This document shows, in pieces, positions 36,601-49,366 of a stretch of DNA of 64,000 nucleotides; the stretch's first letter is position 1; each line of letters opens with the position of its first letter. Both the position numbers and the translations under genes were made by a program. This DNA is from Rotaria socialis (lineage: Eukaryota > Rotifera > Eurotatoria > Philodinida > Philodinidae): contig CAJNYU010000694.1 in NCBI GenBank assembly GCA_905331475.1, positions 248,001 to 312,000 of the forward strand, in the 5' to 3' direction. The notes beneath the pieces are model-generated. The model was not told where the DNA came from. It saw only the letters and a program-made list of their open reading frames with translations, and made no database searches.

Positions 36601-39595
36601 GCTTCTCCTTACTGTTAGATTCTATCTTCAACTCAGACGCCGATTATGCTTTAATTATATTAATTTAAAAAGGTTTTAGTGTCATGGTAATAAGATTCAA
36701 ACGAAAAGCACGGCGGTCCTGTTGCTATCAAGGATACAAATATGATTGTATTCTATCTATTTTGGGATGAGTTTTTCCTCTAGGATTCCAATGATTTAAT
36801 TAAATATAAATGACATTAAGAAGTTAGTTTATATTGCGACCAAAATAATAAAAATATGATCGTTGATTCTATATCAAAAATAGAATTACCACATAAAAAA
36901 AGAAAAGGCAATATATAGTACCCGTTTCTAGCTTGATACTTCAGGAGTCCTTTTTAGATTATATTTCACAGAATAATGTTATGTAACCTTCAACATGACA
37001 TTATTTTAAGAAAATCATATACAATATTTATAGTCAACACGTTCCCACAGGAACAGTACCATCTTCATCTAGAAAAGTCTCATTTCATGTCATTATGCAC
37101 TGATAGATCAAGTCTTCAGTACTAGTATATGGAACCGATGTAAAATTCAACTCGCCCATTAAACAAATGCAGATAAAGAAATAAAATATATTTTTCTATA
37201 ATTAATAGCAGTATATTGAATTCTAATCATTCGATCACACTGACATTTTCCTTTCAAGCTATTGATTTAATCGATCATCGGCTAATGTGAAACTTTTATA
37301 TATATTCTCAAGATCTTGAAACCGACTAATAAATAATATTCTAAGAGAAATGCTTAGCATATTATTCTGTCTTACGATTGAAAAATAGTAAAATTATCGT
37401 AACACATTACAGTGAGCTTCTCAATCGAAACTATTCTGGTATTACTCTACGCTAAATATCTTACCTGTAAGTTCATAACACAGTTTGAGAATTGACGAAC
37501 AACAACTGTTGAACTACAATACGATAATTTTATAGGTGAACGTTATGTTCTTTTACATGATTTAATTTGGCAACAAGATGTTAACTATAGCTCATCGTTA
37601 TTAGATCCTCTGCTCAAGAAATACTCTTTTTTGTTTTTACTAAAGATCGTGTTTTCTTGGAATGTTTAGTCAATTTTTATGAATTCTATATATTTTATAT
37701 TAATAGTTGGACATGGAATGATTATTTTACCCCCGAAGTACAATCCAAACGTGACAATATTATCTTATTCAGTCATTGTAATGATGTAAGACAGTGAAAT
37801 TAAATCATCATTATTCATCTTATCTGTTTTTGTATGTTTGAATTCTAGGAATGATCGATTGTCTATTCAACGCGTAAATAAAAAATATGTTCAACCATTT
37901 ACAGAGTATTTATATATATATATGTAAATCCTAATTACAAGAAAATCTTTATTTTCTCTTCTAATCTTAGATTTATTCAAGTTATCCATGATAATATTAG
38001 CATTGTTCTATTTGATGCACACGGGAGTGCAGGACAAGATGAAAATTATTTAAAAAGTAATTTTCAAGATTGGTTCGAACAACAATATGAGGATTATATT
38101 AAACTTGCACAGTAAGAAAACGAAAGACAGTCCAGCGAGACAGTTTATGGATTTGATTTTAATTTTATGTAGACATCTTAAACGGAATGAAAAAAAATTT
38201 AATGGAATATTCAATCATGCAAGATTTGGACTTAAAGCACGCGTAAGGATTTAAAATCGGAGACGACAAAATTCGATTTGGTTTTGTATAACCATGATTG
38301 GATGATCTTGGAGAATTCTATTGAGTGCATATGCTTGTTTAGGGTTAAATGGAAATAAAAGACGAGCTTTATAACTATCTATCGTTTTCACAAATCCTGA
38401 TAGGAATTAGGAAAAAAATGAAATTTCTTCATTATTTATCTTCCCCGCAAAAATCGTACAGATCAGTGCCTTGCTTTATCCCCAAGTCTAGTAACAAATA
38501 AGCAGATTATGAGCGAAAGCAAAATTCTGATTGGAAAAAATAGGGCCGTAGGTGTTAGCCTTAATTTAATAGAATGTCGTTCTTTTCATAGTCGAGCCGT
38601 ATAAGTGCTCCCGGAAATAGCAAATAAACTATGACTTAATAGGATTACCAATATGAAGTATGAAATTAAGCTGACATGCTAATTTTTTTAAATGTTCTTT
38701 GAAATTTTTGATAGATCCTTGAAAATTGCGGCCTGAATTGATCTTGTTAAATCAGAGGCTCCAACAGATTCAAAATAAAAAAATATGCACAAGCTTCTTG
38801 GATATTCTCGTTTCTTTCTAATTTAATGTCGTTTTCTTTATTGCGATCATTTATTCTCGATTCGACCGTCATTAATAATCATTGATTGATTAAATCAATC
38901 TATATTTTAGGGCCCAGCTGCTGTTGTTGCATTGAAATTATTAGAAGAAAGCATTAAGAACAACGAAGAATATGTATGTGCATTTCTTCAATCACCTGTC
39001 AATGATTTATCGCATTATCGTAAGATTTTAGTTTTTCTTTGATTTGTCGATGGTCACTTCATTTATTTTTATAGATGCCATTTTTAGTGAACGAATGAAT
39101 GGATTAAAGGTTGATGCAACGTCTGTAAGGGACCGAACTAGAACTTTATCCTTTTGAGAGTTTTTATTTTTATTTTTAAGTCTCACCCGTTAAATATTCG
39201 CAATAAGAGTATAGCTATTGTTCATGGAACAGCAGATGGTAACCGATGAAATTTTTAATCAAATAACTTTTGTTCATTTTTTTTGCCTTTTTAGAAGTTG
39301 TACATTTTAAACATTCAGCAACTTTAGCGAAATCTCTGATTGACAGTGGCATTACGTTTGATTTCAAAGTACACATTTGAAATCGTATTTGAAGAATATA
39401 TTAAACATTTTGTTTTCTTTTTCTTCTTCTTCTTCTTCTTTTTTAAAGGTTTATCCAGACGCGGATCATTATTTGGAATTAAATCCAACATTATATAATG
39501 ACACATTCAATTATCAACGGCGATTTTTTAGAGAATGTCTTACTGATCGAATTAAGGAGAAGCCAAAAATAATGCTAACAGAAGAACACGAGTAA
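33622..39595 (+). CDS. DPP6/DPP10-like inactive dipeptidyl peptidase, Kv4 accessory type
   Basis: Twenty exons: 33622-33708, 33792-33906, 33965-34037, 34107-34299, 34356-34487, 34547-34667, 35009-35261, 35586-35892, 35954-36081, 36142-36308, 36370-36468, 37707-37785, 37849-37923, 37971-38111, 38173-38242, 38911-39019, 39075-39124, 39181-39238, 39295-39368, 39449-39595 (2478 nt, 825 aa). It is a type II membrane protein. A Gln/Asp-rich head (MLASQQKQQQQQDDNDNEK) and NWRG precede one membrane helix (about 44-66), then a beta-propeller (WNGTWISDKYFSYL..., NGLVEWIYEYE) and an alpha/beta-hydrolase end. The nucleophile motif GxSxGG of DPP4 is replaced by GLKARGP (Lys678 where Ser should be), while the Asp (HGTADE, D752) and His (DADHYLE, H784) remain. 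Loss of the serine is the hallmark of DPP6/DPP10, which bind Kv4 channels. It cannot be an active peptidase of the usual type. Several candidate alternative first exons lie upstream. Which of DPP6 or DPP10 it matches is not decidable. Confidence 0.8.
37537..37617 (+). other. Unexplained exon-like segment in intron 11 of the DPP6/10-like gene
   Basis: It is preceded by a plausible acceptor (ttttatag) and open in the phase that exon 11 delivers, starting GERYVLLHDLIWQQD. Including it does not give an obvious way on to the next exon, whereas skipping it joins exon 11 to exon 12 (VGHGMIILPPKYNPNV) exactly as the family requires. It may be a decayed or alternative exon, or chance. Confidence 0.2.
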
Positions 39596-40069
39596 CTGAA
39601 TTTAAAAACTAAAGGAGCAAAATTATCACATTTTATCTAGTCAAAGAAAAAACTGTTTTATATCTATTAAAACTCGAATGTAATTCGCCGTTTGATATTT
39701 TTTTTCGTTTTTCTTTTGTGCATATGTATTTTTTCCAGCTCAAGATTTTTTGTATCAGCTAATTCTTGTGTTTTATTGACCAACGAAAATAATAAACCTG
39801 TACAGACAGATATCAGATCAATAATGTATTGAATTGTTTATGTAAATCAAACGAAGTCATCTGGACTTATTACTAATAAAAAGCATCATGAAAAATGCTC
39901 TTTAGTCTATGAAGTATTATTATGAATTCAAAGCTTAAATATATTATTTTTTGATAAAGGAATTTAAAAAATGTGTCATCCTCATATATGTACGAATTTT
40001 AAGAAAGTTTAAAGAGCAGTTTGACGTATAATCTGTGGAATAAGATATCCGAAGGAAATCACTTCTAAC
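39596..40069. other. 3' flank of the DPP6/10-like gene
   Basis: Probable 3' untranslated region with an aataaa polyadenylation signal at about 39790, then non-coding sequence up to the miniature element. Confidence 0.5.
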
Positions 40070-40374
40070 CAGGGGCGGCAGAGCGTCATTAACCTAGGTG
40101 AGACTCGTAATATTTTTTTTTCTATTGTGGAACTTTATGAAAGCTTCAAGCAGAAAATGAGTCTCTTTTTTTATTGAACTTCAGTAAAAATAAAAATGGT
40201 CAGTATAAAAACTGAGATTGGAAAATACCAAAATATACTTTTCTTTACTCCTATTTTGATGCAAGAATAGAAAAATAGCAATAATCAGTAAAAAAGCAAG
40301 TGAGGCTGAGCCTCATCTTGTGAAATCTAGGTGAGGCTCAAGCCTCATGAGTCTCAGTGACTCCGCCGCCACTA
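40070..40374. mobile_element. hAT-type miniature transposon (305 bp)
   Basis: The ends are imperfect inverted repeats, caggggcggcagag at the left and, reverse-complemented, tagtggcggcggag at the right. This is the c/tAgnGGCGGC style of hAT elements. Flanking 8-bp duplications are cttctaac (40062-40069) and cttctagc (40375-40382), 7 of 8 identical, and 8 bp is the hAT target length. Internal gtgaggctcaagcctca palindromes lie near the right end. No transposase inside, so it is non-autonomous. Confidence 0.75.
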
Positions 40375-42192
40375 CTTCTAGCTAATTCAGTTTTTTAACT
40401 CATAATAATAATATCATGGGCGATATCAAAATGTATAGTTTTAATGTTAGCTCTCTTAGTATCAATCAAGCAAAGCTTTGGCCTAGTAGAAATAACCAAT
40501 TCATTGTAAATAGTATTAATAGTAGACGAGATAACAATGGATTTCTCCTGTGACATGTATATTAGGTTAAAAATTGAAGAGAACCGATGCATGATCATCT
40601 TCTTAGCGCTTCTTAACAAGGAAAACAAAGTTAACAATCTATGCAACAAATGGCAGACATGGTTGAAACATACAATAGCCTGTCTTGAAGTGCCCTGAGC
40701 TAGAAAATTCTTTTGATACTTTGTTAGACGTACAACACTATAATACTTGCCAATTTGAAATATTCAGCATGAAATCGAAGCGATCTACTGTGCCATAGTC
40801 GATTGCTGAATTTTAATAATGATCGTCTTAAAATCACATACTTTTCACGAAATACCCATAATTAGGTCGAGATCCGCTGAAGATCCATCAAGTAACTAGA
40901 TATTCATAGCGAACTTACTTTTCAAAAAAATAAATTATAAAACGAATAGAAATCACTTTACGAAAATAAAATAAAACTTGGCAATCATTAGTACATCAAT
41001 ATGAGCAATGCAAATATAATCTAGTAGAAGTCAAAGAAAAGAAAATCATGTCTATTTATAATGCAAGAATAAATAAATTAGAGAGTACTTCTGATAATTG
41101 ACTGCTATTGAACGACAATGATCATGCGTGAGATATTCTTCGTTTCACACATTTCATATTATTATAATTATTGTTATTGTCTTGCCGAAGAAGACTGTTG
41201 ACATTCGTAAGAAGAGTGTATGAATACGACTGATTTTCGATATAGAAATCTAAATTTGTTATAGTTTTCAGAGAATTATAAATAATTTTGGAAAAAATTG
41301 AAGAATTCTCCTAAGCAAAACAAACTCAACTTTTCATGCATGTTTGCAGAGTGCAAATTATTTCTAGCCTCACTTCATCACAAGTGCTGTTATGTCATCG
41401 AAATGCAATTATCGATTTTTTCTTGTCTATTCCTTTTTCTGACTATTTTTATGTTTCATCCTCAGGTCATTATGACAGTTAATAGGTGCTAAACAATTTG
41501 ACAGGCGAACGATGAACTTTTGATTGGCAATTTAAAATCTTCGTTCAACAAAGAGTTCAATGTAGAAAAATGTCTCTGTTTTTTGATTTATTTCCTGAAA
41601 ATAGTAGTTGAGAATTCACACGAAAAAAAAACACATTGCATTTAGTTTCATATATATTCGCACCCTAAATTAATGCATATAAACATTGTTGTTAGTAAAT
41701 AACACTAGAGAATTGTATTCAGCTTAAATTCAAAAGAAAAATGGCACCATCTAAAATTAAAATCTTTTTCTGATTTAGTGCGTCGTATATAATAGAAAAA
41801 TGATATTTTAACACAAACATACTTATTCGAGATGAAAAAAGAAAAGAACTAATTAAACATACAAAATATGATTAGTAAGGGCACAAATAAATAAAGAACT
41901 ACTATGTTTTTAGTACAAGTCTATACAGAATGAAAATAAATACTAGCTGGCAGATTTAACTATAAATCATAATCTTGATTTGATATAATCAAATCATCTA
42001 TGATATATGTCTTGTTAATGTATATTTTCATTTTTTTCATAAACAGTAATAATAATACAACAATAACAACAACAACAACAAAAAGAATTAGGATTCACAA
42101 ATATATGACTGTGTGATTTGCTCAATCTGACAAATAAGTATGAAAGTAAACACCGGAAAAAATAGAAAAAAAAATCTATTTCATTAATTATT
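40375..42192. other. Intergenic, no gene seen
   Basis: AT-rich spacer between the converging DPP6/10-like and Myt1 genes. Short chance frames only (for example 40395-40649 minus). The part near 42000-42190 is probably the 3' untranslated region of the Myt1 gene. Confidence 0.6.
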
Positions 42193-45100
42193 CTAATCTT
42201 CGGCACCACTACTGTCGAATTTTAATTTAATTGGAGATTTTCGACTAAAAGAAAACAAAAATATGCTTATATAAATGATAAAGATGAAAAATCTTACGAA
42301 TAAATAAGATTATTATTGGTATCGTCATCTGAATCATTGGGGAAAAGACGAACCCGAAGTGGATCAGTAGGAACCGGTGGTGGTGGTGGTGGCGTCCTAA
42401 TAGATAGAAAATTAAGATATATGTAAGATGAAATATAGATTCATTTGTATTTTTCTCATTAAGGTTTCAATTCTAAAGAAATACAACAATTTGGTTTTTG
42501 AACTCAAAAATGTCAATTGATTACAGATTTAAACCGAAAATTTTCTCTAGCAGAAGTGGCACAAATTCAAATAAAACACAATGGGTACCGGTAACTACTC
42601 GTATAAAATTGCTAAATAAATAATTTCATAGAAAAAAGAAACAAAGAATCAGGATATTGTGCAGCGAAAACAAGATAAGCTGATTTGTTACTAGTCTTCT
42701 CACAGACTGTAACCGTTCATATAAAACGAAATGGCGTGAAACTAACTATACATGCAACCTACAAAAAGAATGGGTCTAATTTACACCGAATTTATTATTT
42801 TATACAATCCGTTTCGCCTATCAAGAGAAATTAGACCATGATCAAAACTTACAGAGTATGATGATGAATAGCAATCTGTCTAATTTCCTCTATAAAGAAA
42901 AGAAAACTATTTTTTGGAAGTCAAAAAAATAATTTGTTTCAAACCATCTGAATGTTCTTCGTGATAACCCGTATAATTAGGTGGTCGTTTGGGTTTTTTA
43001 GTCGGTGTACGACAACCATGGCTAGCCGGTGAAGTAGTACTGTTTGATAATGAGAGTGTCTAAAAAAAACGAGAAATTCAAAGGTAAACATCTGTCAAAA
43101 ACCAAACTTTCTTTTCATCTAACCTGTTCATGTTTTTGTTGATTAAATGCAAATGGTGAAATTAAATGGCAAATCTAAACAAATCATCATGGTAATTATT
43201 TCGAAAAACGAAATTTTAAATTAATTAATTTCTTACTTCTTCACGTATCATAAGATTATTGAGTACATCTTTCGCTGTAGGTCGTTGCTTATAATTCGAA
43301 TGAATCATTCGAAAAAGAAGTTCTTTTAATTCGATATCAGTCAATACTGATATGATTTCTAATGGCAATCTTAATTCTCGAATATCTGTCCAAAGATCAC
43401 CATTCACAGGTAAATCAAAATCACTAACTAATTCAAAGGCTGCTAAACCTAAACTAAATACATCAGCAGCTGTTGATATCGTTCCCGATAAAACTTCAAA
43501 TGCAAGATAACGTGCATCGCCATCTTGTGCTAACGTTGATGGCTAAAACAAATACAAAAGGAAAAAAATTTAATTAACTTCAATTTCTTCAAATAGAATA
43601 AATTGTTCTCTTACACTTCGTAAATCATGTACAATGCCAAAGTCACAAAGTTTCAGAATTCCATCATGTGTAATTAAAATATTTTCTGGTTTAACCTTGA
43701 ATTAATAAAAAAAAACATCTGTGAGCACAATTCCTTCAGGATTACAAAATAGAACATAAATTAATTGTTATTGCCTATAACGAGTACACTACTTTATTTA
43801 ATCTATTGCGAGAGAAATTATTTAATCATGGCATAACTGTGTCTTTTAAAATTAAAATAAGAAGATAAAATATATATTATAACCAGTAGTTATTAACATG
43901 TAGTCTATGACTAGAAGTTTGAAGGTGTTATTTCGAAGTCTGTAAAAGATTTTAAATGTTACTCTCATTTATCAGAATAGTATATATTTTGCAGCTATGA
44001 CTCACAGGCATAACCAAAAGACATGTCATTTATCAAACTTTGCACTTGCATCAAATCGGAACTTTTAGCACTCGTCGAAAGTCATTACTGTGAAAGTCAT
44101 GTTTCTCCATATTGCAATGCTCCTGTTTGAATCGTCGTTGACAAGACTTCAAATTAAAGAAACTATTTTGAATACTTACATCCATATGAACGTAATCTAA
44201 TGAATGAAGAAAATCGAGAGCCTAAAAGAGATTTAATTCAAATAAAAACAAAAATTGCTTCCAGTTTTCTTTTATTCATACTTGGCTTATTTGATAAAGA
44301 AAATGCCAAATCATTGGTTGACTTATTTGATGTTCTGCTGAATAGTCCAGTAAACTTTAAAATCAAATCAAAAGGTAGCTTTTTTTTGTTAAATTGACCA
44401 CTCCGCTTTACATACTTGCTTTCACAGAGTTCTGTTTGAATGTATAAACGCTCACGTTCTTCCCATGCATGAATTATGTTAAGAATATTTCTATGTGTAG
44501 CAAGTGTTTCATGAAAACGAACTTCTTTTAGTTTTTGATCACTAGAATTGAATTTAATAAATACTTTTCTTTTCTTTTTAAAAAAAAGTTCATACCGATC
44601 GGATTTACCACGAAATTTAGTTAGCGAACGTTTAATAGCATATAATTGGTTATCTTCTTTATGACGAACTTTATATACCTTGAAAGAAGAAAACAAAATT
44701 ATTATAAAATTACAAAATATTCAATAAGATTTAATAGATAGATTTAAATCAAAAAATATGTCTTTAAGACCCGATGAAAAGCTAGTGTGTTAACATTATT
44801 ATAATAACCAAATAGACAAATATTTTTTGTCACAAGCCACCTGTCAACATTATTGAGTCTCAATATGTATATATCTTAAATATTTTGCACCAGTAAAACT
44901 ACGAAATTAATTCTTCAAACCAATATACGTCAAGATTATATGATAGTCTGTATGAATTGAATCTTATATTGGAATATCTACCTTTTTGCTGGAAAATTTT
45001 TAATGGATCCATCAACGACTTGGTTAAAACTCAGCAGACCTTGAAAATTTAAGTGAACTGTAGCCGCGATAAAAAAAAGAAAAAAGGCTCGTGCCTATGA

Positions 45101-46781
45101 GTTGCTTCTGCATAGATAGAAGATTTTCAGTGAGTCATCATTCTAAAACCGGACATTTGCCACAAGAATAAACTTTCGAGTTTTAGATTGAAACTATCAT
45201 GATACATCTGTTGTAGATATTATGTTGAAAGAAGTTTCCAAATCTCTGGATGACCTATCTTAAAGACTTCAACGTTTTCTAGTCTGATTTAAGTCTATGA
45301 GTCAGTAGAATTTCAAGTTCAAAGTAAAAAATAGCATCATCTTGTAAAAAAAGAGAATTCTACAGGATAAATTCTTCTGTCTTAGATATAGTTCAATAAG
45401 AGAACATTATATTTGATCAGTACTAAAATGATCAGTAATTAATCTTAAAATGATCAGTTTATTATATATAATTACCAGTAAAAAGGATAAAATTGATCAG
45501 TAAAACATAGAAATTTGGGTGTGGGTGTGATTGTTCTGCTTATCTACACCACCGCCACACCTCTTTTTGGAATTCTTTGATTTCCATTTATTCCATAATT
45601 TCCTTCCAGAACCTCTTTGTCTGATATATTACTTTCATATTGAACAACTTGTACGACTTCCATCCTGTTTACTTGTTGGTACTAAGCTGAATGTGAAAGA
45701 AAGGAGCTAAGAGTGCATTTATATATGTTGTACTTATCAGCTGTACGATATATAGACCAAAAGAACAAGCATGAAAAAAAAGTAAATCACCTTATAACAC
45801 ATTTCAATTTTTATACTGATCTTTTAATCTAATTTGCTGATTTTTAAACATATCAATAAATCGAAGTATCTTAATAACTGACCACACAAATAATGTACTG
45901 ATCATTTCACTTATTCTGCTGATCGCTTAAATGATAGTCGTTCAATAAGATTGATAAAATATATCAAAGTTCAGTAAAAACATGAATTTTCTCTTGTTAA
46001 TAACAATATATTACAAAGAAAAACTTGAGCGTAACATTTGATTCTACATGTGTAGAAATTACTAAACGAAAAACCTACAAGTTTTATTCTAAATCGAGCT
46101 GCATCAAAGTAATTTTGTTTCATAAACCCAACAGAGTATTCAACGTATGAATTATGAACTCGAATTTAAATTTACTAAATAGATCTTTCAATTAATAACA
46201 CACTGTAGTTCCATTCTTTAAGTTTTTTCTGAAACTTTCATTGTTGTTAGAATCGTCTATTTTATTTAAAATCTCATCTTACCTCAGCAAATGAACCACG
46301 ACCAAGACATTCAAGGTGTTCGAAACATTGATCCCAATAAGTTGATTCAGTTGATTTTGTATAATATGGGCTTTCCAATGCTAAATATACGAGAAAATAG
46401 AAATCAAAATATTAATTAACTAAATAGCAAAAACAAAATCCATACCAACACCAAATGTATTAGAACTAACTGAAACAGCATTGGCTAATCGAGCAGCAGC
46501 CGGCGTAAAATATCGATAAACCCGACATGAAACAGGTTTAGGTGGATGATTTATTGCAATTCGTCGACGACTAGCCTTAAATATAATAGAAATAAATAAG
46601 TAATTATAACAAAAAGAACATTTTGTCTTACTTTCTTGCTGGAAAATGCACGACATGAACTATTTGATGTACGTTCAGGTGAAAAAATTAATTCCGTTTC
46701 AGTCGTCATTCTTGTCTCATGTGACAAAGTCATCAAAAGTGAATCTTCAAATGAACGAAAACAAAATATTTTTCTACACAT
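42193..46781 (-). CDS. PKMYT1: Myt1-type Wee1-family protein kinase
   Basis: Fourteen exons in gene order: 46781-46632, 46575-46446, 46380-46283, 44678-44596, 44541-44416, 44354-44282, 44221-44180, 43695-43615, 43542-43237, 43174-43124, 43059-42945, 42889-42853, 42396-42298, 42244-42193 (1443 nt, 480 aa). It should phosphorylate Cdk1 at the inhibitory Thr/Tyr pair and hold cells before mitosis. Visible: glycine loop LGRGSFAEVYKV (from 119), YAIKRS (K142), FRGKSDR, AWEERERLYIQTELCES, catalytic YVHMDVKPENI (D234), DFG at D252, and GDARYLAFEVL in place of APE, followed by AADVFSLGL. The HMD/HLDVKP loop and AWEE...QTELC stretch are typical of Myt1/Wee1; order and details favour Myt1. Odd: vertebrate Myt1 has a membrane helix after the kinase, but this C-terminal tail is polar (TPPPPPPVPTDPL), with none visible. 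Intron 3 is 1.6 kb against about 60 bp for most others. Start codon choice among three in-frame Mets is uncertain. Confidence 0.85.
45415..45920. repeat. Cluster of TGATCAGT motifs in Myt1 intron 3
   Basis: Copies of (t)gatcagt occur at about 45414, 45429, 45451 and 45493, and the reverse form actgatc at about 45815 and 45898, with degenerate ctgat(c) copies between. The two orientations lie on opposite halves, as in a foldback element. It lies in the one very long intron of this gene. Ends could not be defined. Confidence 0.35.
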
Positions 46782-48012
46782 TTATGAAACTATTATTAAT
46801 GCAATAACAAAAAATAATAGATTAACTCATAGTAGAAAACAGATGTGTGAACAATCTATGATAAGATTATCTTTTAATCAAACGAATTGCTGTTTTGTTG
46901 AACTCAAACGAGCGATAGCATATAAATAGATAATCATTGACAAAGTAACACACGATACAAATACTTTCTAGATAATCTCGTCATATTAGAAAAGACTATT
47001 TAAATCTTCGCATTAGAGAAACAATCTTTTTTAAATACCATTAAATAAGATAATGATATAACATGGCCTGTTTTTTCTTCAGCATGATCATTAAATCAAT
47101 TCTTTTGAAGAATAAAAATAAAAATTCATCGAAATCATTATACTGTACTTTCACAATGAAAAATATCAAACGATTACATTTCCAAAATCCATAAAAATAA
47201 CATTGACATATGACAAAAACAAAAACAAAAAAAAAGAAGACAAATTTTTGTATTTACATTTGTAAATCTAAAATATGTTTATGTCAATTGCTATTTATTT
47301 GAATTATTTCTATCAAGTGACTTAAATAACATAATGATTCAGGGTATTTAAATATTAGTATTTATAACGATTTTTTTTATTGATAAGTGTTCAACAAATG
47401 TTTCCTTTAATTTTCGAATAAATACATTTGTTACTGTCACTCTTCGAACTATGTAAAACTTCCATAAATATTGGTATCTTATCCATTTGTTGTCATGACA
47501 TACAACAAAAGAATACTATATAAAATCTAAAAATGACATACAGACATTTGATTTGTGTTTTTTTTTTGTCATCGCATTGTTGTATATATTCTATTATTTA
47601 TTGTTCATATCACACACATAAAAAACGAGAAAGAAAAAGAAAACTTGGCTTCTTTTTCCTTTTTTGAAACAGAATAAGAAGGCAACAGACGGTGGCTATT
47701 TTTCTCTTTTAATGATCAATAGCACACGTATATGACAAGTAAGAGCAAGATATCGTGTGCACGTGTGTGAATGTAATGTACGCGAGAAAAAAATAGAGAA
47801 CAACATCAATAATAACAACAGAAAAAAAGAAAGAAAAAAAAATACAATTAGTCGAATCCGAAAAGAAAAAAAGAGATTCTTTGTTTGTACACGCTGAAAT
47901 TAGAAAATACGAGATAAATAATAAAGATGAGGAAAATGTTCTCACAAACAACGTGAGATACATTATGTTGAATTTTCTTTGAATTCCTTTTGTGCTTTTC
48001 ATATTTCTTAGA
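46782..48012. other. Spacer between two minus-strand genes
   Basis: Upstream region of the Myt1 gene and 3' flank of the BCL9-like gene. AT-rich; the frame at 47709-48038 is pyrimidine-tract low complexity. No further gene is supported. Confidence 0.55.
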
Positions 48013-49229
48013 TCACCAATAAGGTGGTGGCTGTACACCGTCTGAACTTAGATTTGATGGTGGTGCTTGTAAATCATTGAACTGTGAGGAAAATTGGGAA
48101 TCATTTTGTGAAAATTGTTGCTGTTGTTGTTGAGAATCAGAAATATTTCCTGATGGTGCATGATAATGGATCGTACCTGGCTGAAGTTCACCTTGTGGTC
48201 CACCGGGACCTAAACTTTGAATATTCAATTGTTGAATAGACATTGTTGCCGAAACATAAGTATTATTGATTGATTGTGGTGGTAGTGGTCGACCATCGTT
48301 TAAATGCATTTGATGATGTGATGGATGCATATGTGGATGCATTTGATGATGTGATGGATGCATATGAGGATGATGATGAGGTGGTGGTCCCATACTAAAG
48401 TTATCATCCATCATAGGTGAAAATCGCATGTGCTGTTGATGATGACCAGGTAGTGGGCCAAGTAATGGATCCATATGATGCATTTTAACATAATTTGGCG
48501 GAGGTAGATGATGAAGATGCTGTTGCATTTGATCAGACATAGACTGCGGTGGAGGTGGTAAACCTTTTGATGAACGTGATGGACCACCGGGATGCTGCAT
48601 CATCATTCCATTAGGATCCATTGCATGATGTGGAGGCATCATTTTGTACATATGTGGATGTGGTGGGGGTAAATTTCCAGGATGATGTGGATTAAATTGT
48701 GGAGGCATTGGCTCTGGTGGACCAAACATACGATGATGGGGATTCATATTCTACAGAAAGAAAAGAAAAAGAAAATTTAAAAAAAAGAAAAAAAAGAAAC
48801 AGATATATACTTGAAATTGCATGTGTTGTGGTGGTAAATTCATATGATCCATTTGTTTTGACATATGCCCAAGATTTGGATTGTTTAACGATTGTTTTGA
48901 TGGTTGATTATTTGATGAATTATATGGTGAATTCGATGATTGTAAACTATTTGTCATTTGAAGCATACTACTTAATGGTGGTGCCATGTTTGATGTTGGC
49001 GTTTTAGGGTCACCATTCATATCGAGCGGTTCATCTTTCGTTGAATTTGTAATCATTAATGGTGACGATAGATTATTATTTCCTGTTAATTTCGATGAAC
49101 GTGGTGATGCTGCTGGAACACTTTGTGGTGTAATACCTTGTGAATGATGCGTAGGCGTTGTTGAACCGGATTGTTGTTGTTGTTGTTGCTGCTGTTGTTG
49201 CTGTTGTTGCTGTTGTTGCTGTTGTTGTA

Positions 49230-49305
<76 letters not shown>

Positions 49306-49335
49306 TTGTTGTTGTCCGAATGATAATGTATTTGG

Positions 49336-49366
<31 letters not shown>

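Noticed and set aside
44200-44397. 65-codon plus-strand frame inside the Myt1 gene
   Set aside because: It is the complement of Myt1 exons 6-7 and their introns; the minus-strand exons match the kinase family.
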